Assembly (NCBI GenBank): GCA_937920495.1
Contig: CALEUQ010000011.1
Span: forward strand, 62,001-126,000
Direction: 5' to 3'
Origin: an uncultured bacterium
GTDB lineage: Bacteria; Spirochaetota; UBA4802; UB4802
Length of the DNA stretch: 64,000 bases
In this document: positions 1-9,240 of the stretch, in pieces
Numbering within the stretch: position 1 is the first letter of the stretch
Layout of the letters: each line of letters starts with the position of its first letter
Notes under the pieces: model-generated
What the model was told of the DNA's origin: nothing
What the model saw: the letters and a program-made list of their open reading frames with translations, nothing else
Database searches by the model: none
Made by a program: the position numbers and the translations under genes

Positions 1-1856
1 CAGTGGGGCCGGTAGGTATAGATATTGTAGGGTCAGGCAGGATTGCCTTATCACTTGCATCCGATGATAAAATCCCGGATTTTGCAAAATTGGCACAGAT
101 AATAAAAAACGAAGGTGCTCGAACATTTGTGCAGCTTTTCCATGCCGGGGCATATTCATATTCGATGCTTACCGATGGTATACAGCCTATTGCACCTTCT
201 GCTGTATATTCAAGATATTCAAAACAGACACCAAGGGAGATGACACTGGAGGACATAGAAATCGTCCAGAAGGCGTATGTTGATGCTGCATTGCGTGCAA
301 AGGAAGCTGGCTTTGACGGTGTTGAGATTATTGCTTCGGCAGGATATCTCATTACACAGTTTCTATCGCCCATAACAAACAAACGAACGGACAAGTATGG
401 TGGGTCATTTGAAAACAGGGTGCGCTTTCCCAGGGAAGTGATCGAAAAAGTTCGTAACGCTGTGGGCAAGGATTTCCCTATTAGCATACGCATGGCAGGG
501 AATGATTTTGTTCCGGGTAGCAACACCAGCAGGGAAACACCACTGTTTGCCAGAGTATATGAAGAAGCGGGTGTAGATATTATTAATGTTACCGGTGGAT
601 GGCACGAAGCTAAGGTACCACAGCTACCCATGGAATTGCCACGTGCCGGATATGCGTATCTTGCTGCACACATCAAGAAAGCAGTGAATGTGCCGGTAAT
701 GGCGTCTAACAGGATAAGCATGCCGGATGAGGCTGAAAGGATACTGCGCGATAGTATGGCTGATATGGTCAACCTGGGAAGGGTGCTGATTGCTGATCCA
801 TACTGGCCAAAGAAAGCACAGCAGGGGAAAGCAAAGCTTATCAGGCCTTGCGTAGGTTGTAATCAGGGTTGCACCGATACGTTGTTTAGTGGTATGCCGG
901 TTGGATGTATTCTTAACGCTCGTGCGGGGTATGAGTTTGAACGCTCAATTGGAAACACTTCTCATCCGTTGAGGATTATGGTTGTGGGTGCAGGGCCTGG
1001 CGGGCTTGAAGCAGCAGTGAGAGCAAAAGAGGCAGGGCATGAAGTAGAGCTATACGAAAAAGAAAATGAAATTGGCGGTCAGTTGCATATAGCTGCTGCA
1101 CCACCGCACAAACAGGAATTACTTGAAATCATACGGTATTATAAAGCAATGATTGATGAATACGGAATCCCGGTATTTTATAATACCGCTGTGACAATTG
1201 ATCTCGTACAAGAAAAAAAGCCAGATCACGTGATACTGGCAACTGGTGCGCAAGCGCTTATCCCCCCAATTAAGGGGATTAACCTGCCACATGTATATTC
1301 AGCCTGGGATGTTTTGCGTAATAATCCTAAACTGGGTAAAAATGTTGCGGTGATAGGCGGGGGCGCTGTTGGCATTGAAACAGCACTATTTATTGCACAT
1401 AAAGGAACTTTATCCCCTGAAGCACTACATTTTTTGATGTTATTTGAAGCAGAACCTTTTGAGCGCCTGAAAGAACTAATTACCAGTGGCACAAGTAAAG
1501 TAACAATTATAGAGATGCTCCCTGAGATTGGTAAAGATGTAGGGAGGTCAACAAAGTGGATAATGAAATTAGAATTAGAAAAATTTGATGTAAATGTAAT
1601 TACATCCGCCAGAGTTACTGAGATTACTGATAGTACAGTAATCTTTCTAAAGGAAGATACAGCAGTAGCACGGGAATTTGATAATGTAGTGATAGCAGTG
1701 GGCTCTAAGCCTGTTAATCCACTGGGAGATGAATTACAGAAAGCTGGCATTGCACACACTGTCATAGGGGATTGCAAAAAGATAGGAAAGATAAATGATG
1801 CCATTCATGAAGCATTTTTAGCGATAGCTAACTTAGAGCACGTAGCAAAGGTGTAA
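1..1856 (+). CDS. 2,4-dienoyl-CoA / enoate reductase-type flavoenzyme (5' end cut off)
   Basis: This is an Old Yellow Enzyme-type TIM barrel fused to an FAD/NAD(P)-binding half, the layout of 2,4-dienoyl-CoA reductase (FadH) and clostridial enoate reductases. The reading frame is open to the window edge and about 50-65 N-terminal residues are missing by comparison with E. coli FadH, so the GTG at position 3 is not the true start. Numbering from that codon, a 4Fe-4S motif CX2CX3CX11C falls near residues 283-302. A dinucleotide motif GAGPGG lies near 330 and a second, GGGAVG, near 450. The second is followed by an insertion of about 30 residues before the next beta strand, as I recall from enoate-reductase-like members rather than E. 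coli FadH. The expected role is reduction of double bonds in unsaturated acyl-CoA or enoate substrates. That fits the acyl-CoA genes downstream, but the substrate is not shown by sequence. Confidence 0.85.
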   Translation, partial: VGPVGIDIVGSGRIALSLASDDKIPDFAKLAQIIKNEGARTFVQLFHAGAYSYSMLTDGIQPIAPSAVYSRYSKQTPREMTLEDIEIVQKAYVDAALRAKEAGFDGVEIIASAGYLITQFLSPITNKRTDKYGGSFENRVRFPREVIEKVRNAVGKDFPISIRMAGNDFVPGSNTSRETPLFARVYEEAGVDIINVTGGWHEAKVPQLPMELPRAGYAYLAAHIKKAVNVPVMASNRISMPDEAERILRDSMADMVNLGRVLIADPYWPKKAQQGKAKLIRPCVGCNQGCTDTLFSGMPVGCILNARAGYEFERSIGNTSHPLRIMVVGAGPGGLEAAVRAKEAGHEVELYEKENEIGGQLHIAAAPPHKQELLEIIRYYKAMIDEYGIPVFYNTAVTIDLVQEKKPDHVILATGAQALIPPIKGINLPHVYSAWDVLRNNPKLGKNVAVIGGGAVGIETALFIAHKGTLSPEALHFLMLFEAEPFERLKELITSGTSKVTIIEMLPEIGKDVGRSTKWIMKLELEKFDVNVITSARVTEITDSTVIFLKEDTAVAREFDNVVIAVGSKPVNPLGDELQKAGIAHTVIGDCKKIGKINDAIHEAFLAIANLEHVAKV

Positions 1857-1864
1857 CAAAAGAT

Positions 1865-1902
1865 ATAAAAAAACGGCGCTTGTAAAAGCGCCGTTTTTTT
1901 TT
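1865..1902. terminator. Bidirectional intrinsic terminator
   Basis: An 8-bp perfect stem CGGCGCTT/AAGCGCCG (1874-1881 with 1886-1893) has a GTAA loop and is flanked by an A-run on the left and a T-run on the right. It therefore works as a terminator on both strands and sits exactly between two convergent genes. Confidence 0.9.
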
Positions 1903-3709
1903 ATTCTCCCTTATCATCCCTGTACATTGCCTCAATGATATCTTTATACTTTTCGGCAATAACTTTGCGTTTGAGTTTTAAGGTTGGTGTTATCTCGCCT
2001 GATTCAACAGTGAATTCCTGCGGCAGAAGAGTAAACTTCTTAATCTTTTCAAAGCGGGCAAATTCCTTCTGTGCTTCCTCAATGCGTTGCCGGTAGAATT
2101 CAACAATCTCAGGTTTAGAGATCAGGTCTCCTTTGCTTGTATAGGATATGTTATGTGTTTTTGCATATTCTTCCAGTGCAAGGAATGAAGGTACCACCAG
2201 TGCAGTCACATACTTTCGCTGATCACCAATAACGGCTATCTGTTCTATAAAATGATCAGCGCCAATGGTACTTTCTATCATCTGCGGAGCAATATATTTA
2301 CCACCGGAAGTTTTCATGAGATCTTTGATACGTTCGGTTATACGAAGCTCACCATTTTCTTCAAAATATCCGGCATCACCTGTCCTGAACCAGCCATCTG
2401 GCGAGAGCACTTCGGCAGTTGCTTCAGGCTTTTTGTAATAGCCTTTCATGACATTGCCTCCGCGTACTAAGATCTCACCATTGTTTGGATCAATCTTAAC
2501 CTCAACATTTGGAAGCGGTTTGCCTACTGCACCAAATTTAAAATTGTACTGCTCATGGCAGGTAACGGTTGCAGTGGTCTCGGTTAATCCGTACCCATAG
2601 CAGATGAATATGCCACAGGCATAGAAGAATTCTTCAATTTCCTGTGAAAGAGGAGCTCCTGCACAGGGGAAGAATTTTATTCTGCCACCCACTACATCCC
2701 GTATCTTTTTTAATACCAGTGCATCAGCAATTTTGTATTTCAACCGCAAGATTGGTGATATAAAAAGCTGGTCTTTCTTTTTGTTATTATGTTGTGCTCC
2801 AACTTTAACTGCCCATTTAAAAAGTTTTTGCTTGGCAGGAGGAGCGCTTTCCAGCCTGTTGAATACCGTTGCATAAATCTTTTCATAGAACCTTGGAACA
2901 GCACACATAATAGTTGGTTTCACTTCCTGGATGAATTCAACAATCTTTGCTGGATCTTCCAGATAATTATTGGTCATACCTTTTGCAAAGACATAGTATG
3001 TCCATATACGCTCAAATACGTGGCTTAATGGTAAAAATGCTAGCGAGACATCATTTTCATTGGGGTCTATGAGTCGCAGATCATGCTGTTCTTTTTGAAA
3101 TAAAGCATTGGAATGTGTGAGCATAACACCTTTGGGCTCACCTGTTGTACCTGATGTATAGATGAGTGTTAAAAGATCGTCAAGTTTTCCTCTACTCATC
3201 CTCTCTTTGACTTCATCGTCCTTATTAGATTGCTCTCCAATCTTTAAAAAATCACTGAAATACATGATTTTGTCAGACTTTTGAATAGGTACTGATTCTT
3301 TAAATACAACAACTTTTTGCAGAAATTTGTTTTCAGGTAGAATCTGCATAACCTTGGAGTATTGTTCTGCATCACCAACAAATATTACTTTAATTTCAGC
3401 ATGGTTGATGATATACTCTGCCTGTTTTGCGGTATTGGTTGCATAAATAGGGACAGGAATTGCCCGTATACATAGTGAGCCAATATCTGCGATTGACCAT
3501 TGCGGCATATTCTGCGAAAATATTCCCACTGTTTCCTGTTCGCCTATACCACATTCAATCAATGCCTTACTGGTATTGTGTACCATGTCACCAAATTGTT
3601 TCCAGGTAAACTCTTCCCAGCTGTCCTTTGGCTTATACCGCATTGCAACTCTGTCGCCGTATTTTTTAACCTGATCCCAGAATACCTGAGAATAATGTGT
3701 GTATCCCAT
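1901..3709 (-). CDS. Long-chain acyl-CoA synthetase (AMP-forming)
   Basis: The 602-residue protein is a complete ANL-superfamily adenylate-forming enzyme of the FadD15/long-chain type, activating fatty acids to acyl-CoA with ATP. The AMP-binding P-loop reads YTSGTTGEPKGV. It is followed by the motif GYGLTETTA, the ribose-binding DGWFRTGDAGY and the hinge region KDLMKTSGGKYIAP. No membrane segment is seen. It converges on the upstream flavoenzyme and shares its terminator. An imperfect palindrome resembling the Bacillus FadR box lies about 40 bp upstream of the start. It is the first of two AMP-forming acyl-CoA synthetases in the window; the other (11659-13536) is only distantly similar, so chain-length specialisation is likely but unproven. 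Confidence 0.93.
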   Translation of the reverse strand: MGYTHYSQVFWDQVKKYGDRVAMRYKPKDSWEEFTWKQFGDMVHNTSKALIECGIGEQETVGIFSQNMPQWSIADIGSLCIRAIPVPIYATNTAKQAEYIINHAEIKVIFVGDAEQYSKVMQILPENKFLQKVVVFKESVPIQKSDKIMYFSDFLKIGEQSNKDDEVKERMSRGKLDDLLTLIYTSGTTGEPKGVMLTHSNALFQKEQHDLRLIDPNENDVSLAFLPLSHVFERIWTYYVFAKGMTNNYLEDPAKIVEFIQEVKPTIMCAVPRFYEKIYATVFNRLESAPPAKQKLFKWAVKVGAQHNNKKKDQLFISPILRLKYKIADALVLKKIRDVVGGRIKFFPCAGAPLSQEIEEFFYACGIFICYGYGLTETTATVTCHEQYNFKFGAVGKPLPNVEVKIDPNNGEILVRGGNVMKGYYKKPEATAEVLSPDGWFRTGDAGYFEENGELRITERIKDLMKTSGGKYIAPQMIESTIGADHFIEQIAVIGDQRKYVTALVVPSFLALEEYAKTHNISYTSKGDLISKPEIVEFYRQRIEEAQKEFARFEKIKKFTLLPQEFTVESGEITPTLKLKRKVIAEKYKDIIEAMYRDDKGE

Positions 3710-4271
3710 ATCCCTACCTCTTTTATATATAATGTTGTTTAAAATTATATGAGTGATTGTTCATTAAAAATTTTACGTATAAATATTAAGATAAGTCAAT
3801 AAAAATTCTTTAATTAATTGGAATTTTTTTATGATGTTACTGTCACAATGTAAAACTGATATATGCAACAATCATAACTTTTTGCTGTGGAGGTTCATAG
3901 AAATCCAGGTTTTTACAATTATGTCATTGACATTTATTATTTGCAATATACATCTAAGTATAAATTTATGATAGTAAAATCAGTCACCTTATTTTTGTAC
4001 GATTGCGTTGCGTATAATGCAGTATAATGTAGTGTACACTATTCCATATTTTGTTCTTGAATTTTCAATTAGGAATAAATAGTACCAGGTTTTTATATAC
4101 TGCATGCGTTCACTGTATTGTGCTATGAGAGTGTATATTACGGTATTGAGAGAGCACCTATAAGGAATAATTGTAGATGTAATGTTTGTTCATACTGAAA
4201 ATTGATTATCATGAATATTTTTAGGTACGATAATTAAATATATCTTATAACATAAAAATCTGGAGATACAT
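3710..4271. other. 562-bp AT-rich intergenic region between divergent genes
   Basis: No gene or RNA is recognised. It must carry the promoters of the acyl-CoA synthetase (minus) and the EIIA gene (plus). A TTGACA is present at 3927-3932 without a well spaced -10. At 4031-4083 the string GTGTACACTAT followed by GGAATAAAT at the right distance resembles the right half of the dispersed repeat found at 6580 and 53864, but is strongly decayed if related. Confidence 0.5.
3750..3767. promoter_or_regulatory. Candidate FadR-like operator upstream of acyl-CoA synthetase
   Basis: An imperfect inverted repeat, TGAGTGA/TCATTAA around a 4-bp centre, resembles the B. subtilis FadR box (TGAATGA...TCATTCA). 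It starts 40 bp upstream of the start codon of the acyl-CoA synthetase. Five of seven arm positions are symmetric, so this is a weak call. The second TetR protein (19578-20168) would be one candidate ligand. Confidence 0.3.
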
Positions 4272-4724
4272 GTGAGTTCACTACTTGAATTTACCGACAG
4301 CAAGTACATAAAATTTCTGAAAGCCAGGAATAAATATGCGGCCATTGAAGAGCTTGCTGGTGTATTTAAAGGCACCGATGTGTGCTCTGATATCAAAGCA
4401 TTCATCAATGCATTGAAAGAGCGTGAGGAAATAATGACAACAGGCATTGGTTTTGGGATTGCAGTTCCCCATGCCAAACTTGAATCAGTTCAAAGAATTG
4501 CGTTTGCTATCGGTATTTCAAAAAAAGGCATTGACTTTAATTCCATTGATGGCAAGCCGGTTCATCTTGTGGTACTGGTAGCTGCAGGTGAACGCCAACA
4601 TAAAGAATATTTAAAATTATTATCAAAAATCATGTCAGTTCTGAAAAACGATGTTATACGAAATGAAATGATACAGGCAAAAAACACAAAGGATATTATT
4701 GAAATTCTTCGTAATGCTAAGTAA
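4272..4724 (+). CDS. PTS EIIA type-2 (fructose/nitrogen-type) domain protein
   Basis: The 150-residue protein is a single EIIA domain of the mannitol/fructose/Ntr superfamily, which accepts phosphate from HPr-like proteins on a histidine. The active-site motif GIAVPHAK puts the phosphorylated histidine at about residue 67. The start is GTG with GGAG six bases before it; the overlapping ATG at 4270 runs straight into a stop. No HPr, EI or sugar permease is nearby. The next gene, 11 bp downstream, encodes a ClC chloride transporter, so the two are probably co-transcribed. A regulatory EIIA controlling an ion transporter by phosphorylation-dependent contact is more plausible here than sugar uptake, but this is inference. 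Confidence 0.85.
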   Translation: MSSLLEFTDSKYIKFLKARNKYAAIEELAGVFKGTDVCSDIKAFINALKEREEIMTTGIGFGIAVPHAKLESVQRIAFAIGISKKGIDFNSIDGKPVHLVVLVAAGERQHKEYLKLLSKIMSVLKNDVIRNEMIQAKNTKDIIEILRNAK

Positions 4725-4735
4725 TTTCTGGATAC

Positions 4736-6502
4736 ATGGATAAACCGCTACATTTCTTGCAGCAATATTATAATAGTATAAAAGTATTTTTTACAACTAG
4801 ATACGACTTAAAAGAATATATATTACAGATTGGAATCTCGCTTGTTATTGGTGCTACTGCCGGACTTGGATCTATGGTGTTCCATACGCTTATTGAGTGG
4901 ATGCGGTTTGCCATCAACCCTTCACGTTTTGCACGGTATCTTGAAATTCCATCATTCATTATGGCGATAGTTCCTGTTATTGGAGCCTTGCTCATTATTG
5001 GCCTGACCCGATTATTCCCGGAGCAGGCGTCTGAACGAGGAGTGAAAAGTGTTATTAAATCAGTTCTGCTGCAAAAGATGCCAATACCATTTTTCACCAC
5101 GCTGTTTCATCTTATTGCTTCTGCAGTAACATTAGGAACCGGTGCCCCGCTAGGTCCAGAAGGCCCATCTGCTAAAATAGGTGCCGGCATGGGGTCATAT
5201 CTATCGTCGCTGTTGGGATTGCATATACGAAAAATGACCACCTATACAGTTGCAGGTGCCGGTGCTGCAATTTCTGCGATATTCAATGCCCCCATAGCCG
5301 GTGTGTTTTTTGGTATAGAGGTCATATTGCTTAATGACTTAAAAAATGAATCATTGAGTGCGTTGGTGATAGCTTCTGTATCAGCGGATATTGTTTCAAA
5401 GGCATATCTGGGAAACGTTTCATTGTTACAGATTCCCGGATTTCAGGTCAATACATATGAAGTCACTTATTTTATTTTGCTGGCAATAGTGTGTGGTATA
5501 GTTGCACTTTTATTTATGGAACTATCGCACATAATTAAAATATTTTTTAAAAAAATCAGTAAAGGTGACACTATAGCCATATTGCTACCTGTATCTATGA
5601 TTTTTGCCGTTGCAGTAATGTTGTATACAGATATATATGGAATAGGGTATGAATTAATAAATAAAGTCCTGGCAAAAGAATTTCCTGTAAATATGCTCAT
5701 TATTTTGTTTGCACTAAAAATTATATTTATAGCATTATATTTTCAAACGGGAGCGTATGGAGGTTTATTTGCTCCATCATTATGTATAGGTATACTTGTT
5801 GGATTTTTGTTTACATCATTGCTTTCTTTTTTTGGGGTAACACTGGACCCTGTTACCTATGCACTTATCGGGATGGGTGGGATGCTTGCCGGATTAAATT
5901 CCATACCGATTACTGCTATATTGATGGTATTTGAATTAACCAATGATTATAGAATTATTCTTCCTGTCATGCTTGCTTCGGTTATCGCTCACCTGACTGT
6001 TACGTACTATAATAAAGGGACTATCTATGAATTAGAGTTGCTGGAAGAAGGCATAGATGTGCGCAAAAGCCGAATTAATATTCTTGAATCAGTTAGTGTT
6101 CAATCTATAGCCAGAAAAGATTTTCATACTATTACGGCAAGATCACCGCTCAAAGCTGCAATAAATAAATTGATAGATGCGGAAACGGGGCTTATTGTGG
6201 TTGATGATAAAGGAGATTATACGGGAATATTATCCTTAAATGAGGTGCGGCAAGCTTTGCTTTCCAGTGAGGTTGTTGAATTGCTGATATGTCGTGATAT
6301 AGTGTTGCATGCTGATCCCTGCAGCATCAATGATTCTGCAGCAGTGGCATTAAAACGAATGGACGAATATGGAATAGATTTTTTGCCTGTAATAGAAGAT
6401 AATAAGGTCAAAGCTATAGTATTGTACCGGGATATAATAAGCAGTTACAATAAAATTGTAGTGCAGATGGAAGAAAAGCAGTATGGACATTTTGGTTTAT
6501 AA
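4736..6502 (+). CDS. ClC-family chloride transporter with C-terminal CBS pair
   Basis: The 588-residue membrane protein has the ClC signatures GTGAPLGPEGPSAKIG and GGLFAPSL. The glutamate in GPEGP corresponds to the gating glutamate of E. coli ClcA and is kept, which favours a proton-coupled Cl-/H+ antiporter over a passive channel. The last 130 or so residues form two CBS repeats that usually bind adenine nucleotides and regulate transport. It follows the EIIA gene by 11 bp. Roles in acid resistance or ion balance are known for the family; the physiological role here is unknown. Confidence 0.92.
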   Translation: MDKPLHFLQQYYNSIKVFFTTRYDLKEYILQIGISLVIGATAGLGSMVFHTLIEWMRFAINPSRFARYLEIPSFIMAIVPVIGALLIIGLTRLFPEQASERGVKSVIKSVLLQKMPIPFFTTLFHLIASAVTLGTGAPLGPEGPSAKIGAGMGSYLSSLLGLHIRKMTTYTVAGAGAAISAIFNAPIAGVFFGIEVILLNDLKNESLSALVIASVSADIVSKAYLGNVSLLQIPGFQVNTYEVTYFILLAIVCGIVALLFMELSHIIKIFFKKISKGDTIAILLPVSMIFAVAVMLYTDIYGIGYELINKVLAKEFPVNMLIILFALKIIFIALYFQTGAYGGLFAPSLCIGILVGFLFTSLLSFFGVTLDPVTYALIGMGGMLAGLNSIPITAILMVFELTNDYRIILPVMLASVIAHLTVTYYNKGTIYELELLEEGIDVRKSRINILESVSVQSIARKDFHTITARSPLKAAINKLIDAETGLIVVDDKGDYTGILSLNEVRQALLSSEVVELLICRDIVLHADPCSINDSAAVALKRMDEYGIDFLPVIEDNKVKAIVLYRDIISSYNKIVVQMEEKQYGHFGL

Positions 6503-6579
6503 TGTGGCGATAGTAACATGGCAACAAAATACTTGACGCTAAAGCCATTATGAATAATGTGCATTTGTATAAGAAATGC

Positions 6580-6699
6580 ACTAATAATTCTTTAAAAATA
6601 TTTTGTTAATAAAAAGGTGTACACCCTCGCCCTCTTCGGCGGCGGGGGTGTACACTATGTTTATTATGTTCACAAATTTTATTTAAAGAATAAATCGTG
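6580..6699. repeat. Dispersed 120-bp repeat, copy A, with GC-rich hairpin
   Basis: Copy A aligns without gaps to 53864-53983 with 109 of 120 positions identical by hand count. Its centre (6616-6654) folds into a hairpin with outer arms GTGTACAC/GTGTACAC continued by GC-rich pairs. One arm position is C-G here and T-A in copy B, so pairing is kept. On the minus strand the hairpin is followed by CTTTTTATT, which looks like an intrinsic terminator, although no annotated minus-strand gene ends here. It lies between the ClC gene and leuS. It could be a miniature mobile element or a small RNA; no open reading frame is inside. Confidence 0.85.
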
Positions 6700-6768
6700 T
6701 ATGAAGTGCATAAAACCATGCACACATGTAATGTCACGAGTGTAAAATGTATTATTGGAGGATGATGT

Positions 6769-9234
6769 ATGCAGGATAAGGAATACAGACCAAAGCAGAT
6801 TGAGAAAAAGTGGCAGGAACGCTGGAATCAGGATAAGGTTTTTGTATCTAAACGTGATAATAACAAGAAGAAATATTATATATTGGAGATGTTTCCGTAT
6901 CCATCCGGCAGAATACACATGGGACATGTGCGCAATTATTCTATTGGGGATGTGGTTGCACGCTATAAACGGATGCAGGGCTTTAACGTATTTCATCCCA
7001 TGGGATGGGATGCATTTGGCTTACCGGCAGAAAATGCTGCCATCAAGCATAATATCCCCCCTAAAAAATGGACAGATGACAACATTGCATATATGAAAAA
7101 GCAATTTCAGATGTTAGGATACTCATACGATTGGGAAAGGGAGATAGCAACTCATACACCCGAATATTATAAATGGAATCAATATGTATTTATTAAGATG
7201 TATGAGAAAGGATTGGCGTACAAGCGGAAAGCCCCTGTCAATTGGTGTCCCACCTGTAACACCGTACTTGCTAATGAACAGGTTGAAAATGGTGTATGCT
7301 GGCGTTGTGAATCGCAGGTAACACAGCGTGAACTGGAGCAATGGTTTTTTAAGATAACCGATTATGCCGAGGATCTTTTAGGAGGGCACGATATACTGAA
7401 AGAAGGGTGGCCAGAGCGCGTTATTGTGATGCAAAGAAACTGGATAGGCCGCTCCACGGGATTGGTGGTAAATTTTAAGGTTGCCGATACCGGTGAAGAT
7501 TTTCCTATTTTTACCACACGTCCTGACACAATTTATGGGGTAACATTTATGGTCATAGCTCCAGAGCATCCATTTCTGGAAAGAATACAGGACTCAAAAG
7601 TAAAAGCATTTATTAAAAGGATCAAAGAACAGTCACTTGTTGACAGACTTTCAGAAGAAAAGGAAAAGGAAGGCATAGATACCGGAATAAAAATTATAAA
7701 TCCCTTTAATGGCGACATTGTGCCTCTGTATGTTGGCAATTTTGTTCTTATGGAATATGGTACCGGTGCTATTATGGCAGTTCCTGCACATGATACCCGT
7801 GACTTTGCGTTTGCAAAAAAATATGGTATTCCCATAAAACTGGTGATTGATAATCCATCACAACCTATCGATGTTGCAGCAATGAAGGATGCGTATGTAG
7901 AGGATGGTATATGTGTTAATTCCGGGCCATTTACTGGTATTAGTAACAAGCAGGCTATTGAAGCAATATCAGATTATGCGGAGAAGGAAGGTATTGGCTA
8001 CAGAAAAGTAAATTACCGTCTTAAAGACTGGTTGATATCACGCCAGAGATACTGGGGATGCCCTATACCCATTGTGTATTGTGAGAAGTGTGGAGCTCAG
8101 CCTGTACCGTATGAAAAGCTGCCGGTAGTGTTACCAGTTGATGTTGATTTTCATGGGGATTCACGTTCGCCGCTTACGATGATGCCCCAATTTTATGAAA
8201 CTACATGTCCGCACTGTGGTTCAAAAGCCAGACGAGAAACTGATACTATGGATACATTTGTTGATTCTTCATGGTATTTTGCAAAGTTTACATCTCCACA
8301 TTCACAGGGTATATTTGATTTTGATGAGGTTAATTACTGGACTCCGGTTGACCAATATATTGGTGGAATAGAACATGCTTGTATGCATTTGCTGTATGCA
8401 CGTTTTTTTACCATGGTTTTAAATGATCTTGGAATTTTACAATACCGTGAACCTTTTACCCGATTATTGACGCAGGGCATGGTAATAAAAGATGGGTCAA
8501 AGATGAGCAAATCCAAAGGCAACATCGTTGACCCTGATGACATCATAGACAAATATGGTGCTGATACGGTGAGGTTATTCATGCTTTTTGCTGCGCCACC
8601 AGAAAAGGATCTTGACTGGTCAGACAAGGGGGTTGAAGGGTGCTATCGCTTTATTAATCGTGTATGGCGTATAGTTGTAAAATACAGCGATTGTTATACT
8701 ACTTATAATTATAATGCTATTGAATTAGATACGGTGTTGAAGAACCTTAGAGGGGAGATACACAGAACTGTACAAGCCGTAACTCATGATATTGAAAACA
8801 GGATGCAGTTTAATACAGCAATAGCCCGAATGATGGAGCTGGTAAACGCTTTGTATCAGGTAGATGAAAAATTGATACGGACAGATGCCGGGAAAATGGT
8901 GGTGTCCGAACTATTCGATAAACTGTTGCCGATGTTAGGGCCATTTGTACCTCATGTTGCTGAAGAATTATGGGAAATGCTTGGGCATACTAATTTTATT
9001 GTAGATGAGCCATGGCCAGATTTCAAGGATGAACTGACTGCAAAGGATGAAATAGAAGTTGTGTTCCAGATCAACGGGAAGATTAGATCTAAACGGAATG
9101 TCCCTGCTGATATTACAAAAGAAGAAATGGAAAAGGCAGCGCTTGATGATGACAGGATTAAAGGGATGATAGCAGGGAAAACAGTAAAGAAAGTAATTGT
9201 GGTACCTGGAAAACTGGTTAATATTGTACTTTAG
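6769..9234 (+). CDS. leuS: Leucyl-tRNA synthetase
   Basis: The 821-residue class I aminoacyl-tRNA synthetase charges tRNA-Leu with leucine. The HIGH signature appears as PYPSGRIHMGHVRNY near residue 45 and the KMSKS loop as KMSKSKGN near 580. The CP1 editing domain between them holds TTRPDTIYG and the GTGAIMAVPAHDTRD motif. The C-terminal domain is complete and the length is normal for bacterial LeuS. GGAGGATG precedes the ATG at good spacing. A weak promoter candidate (TTGACG at 6533 with TAATGT 16 bp later) and repeat copy A lie in the 266-bp leader. Confidence 0.98.
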   Translation: MQDKEYRPKQIEKKWQERWNQDKVFVSKRDNNKKKYYILEMFPYPSGRIHMGHVRNYSIGDVVARYKRMQGFNVFHPMGWDAFGLPAENAAIKHNIPPKKWTDDNIAYMKKQFQMLGYSYDWEREIATHTPEYYKWNQYVFIKMYEKGLAYKRKAPVNWCPTCNTVLANEQVENGVCWRCESQVTQRELEQWFFKITDYAEDLLGGHDILKEGWPERVIVMQRNWIGRSTGLVVNFKVADTGEDFPIFTTRPDTIYGVTFMVIAPEHPFLERIQDSKVKAFIKRIKEQSLVDRLSEEKEKEGIDTGIKIINPFNGDIVPLYVGNFVLMEYGTGAIMAVPAHDTRDFAFAKKYGIPIKLVIDNPSQPIDVAAMKDAYVEDGICVNSGPFTGISNKQAIEAISDYAEKEGIGYRKVNYRLKDWLISRQRYWGCPIPIVYCEKCGAQPVPYEKLPVVLPVDVDFHGDSRSPLTMMPQFYETTCPHCGSKARRETDTMDTFVDSSWYFAKFTSPHSQGIFDFDEVNYWTPVDQYIGGIEHACMHLLYARFFTMVLNDLGILQYREPFTRLLTQGMVIKDGSKMSKSKGNIVDPDDIIDKYGADTVRLFMLFAAPPEKDLDWSDKGVEGCYRFINRVWRIVVKYSDCYTTYNYNAIELDTVLKNLRGEIHRTVQAVTHDIENRMQFNTAIARMMELVNALYQVDEKLIRTDAGKMVVSELFDKLLPMLGPFVPHVAEELWEMLGHTNFIVDEPWPDFKDELTAKDEIEVVFQINGKIRSKRNVPADITKEEMEKAALDDDRIKGMIAGKTVKKVIVVPGKLVNIVL

Positions 9235-9240
9235 GTTAAC

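Noticed and set aside
1226-1804. 192-codon frame on the opposite strand within the flavoenzyme gene
   Set aside because: It is a shadow of the well supported plus-strand enzyme; composition and lack of start signals argue against a gene.
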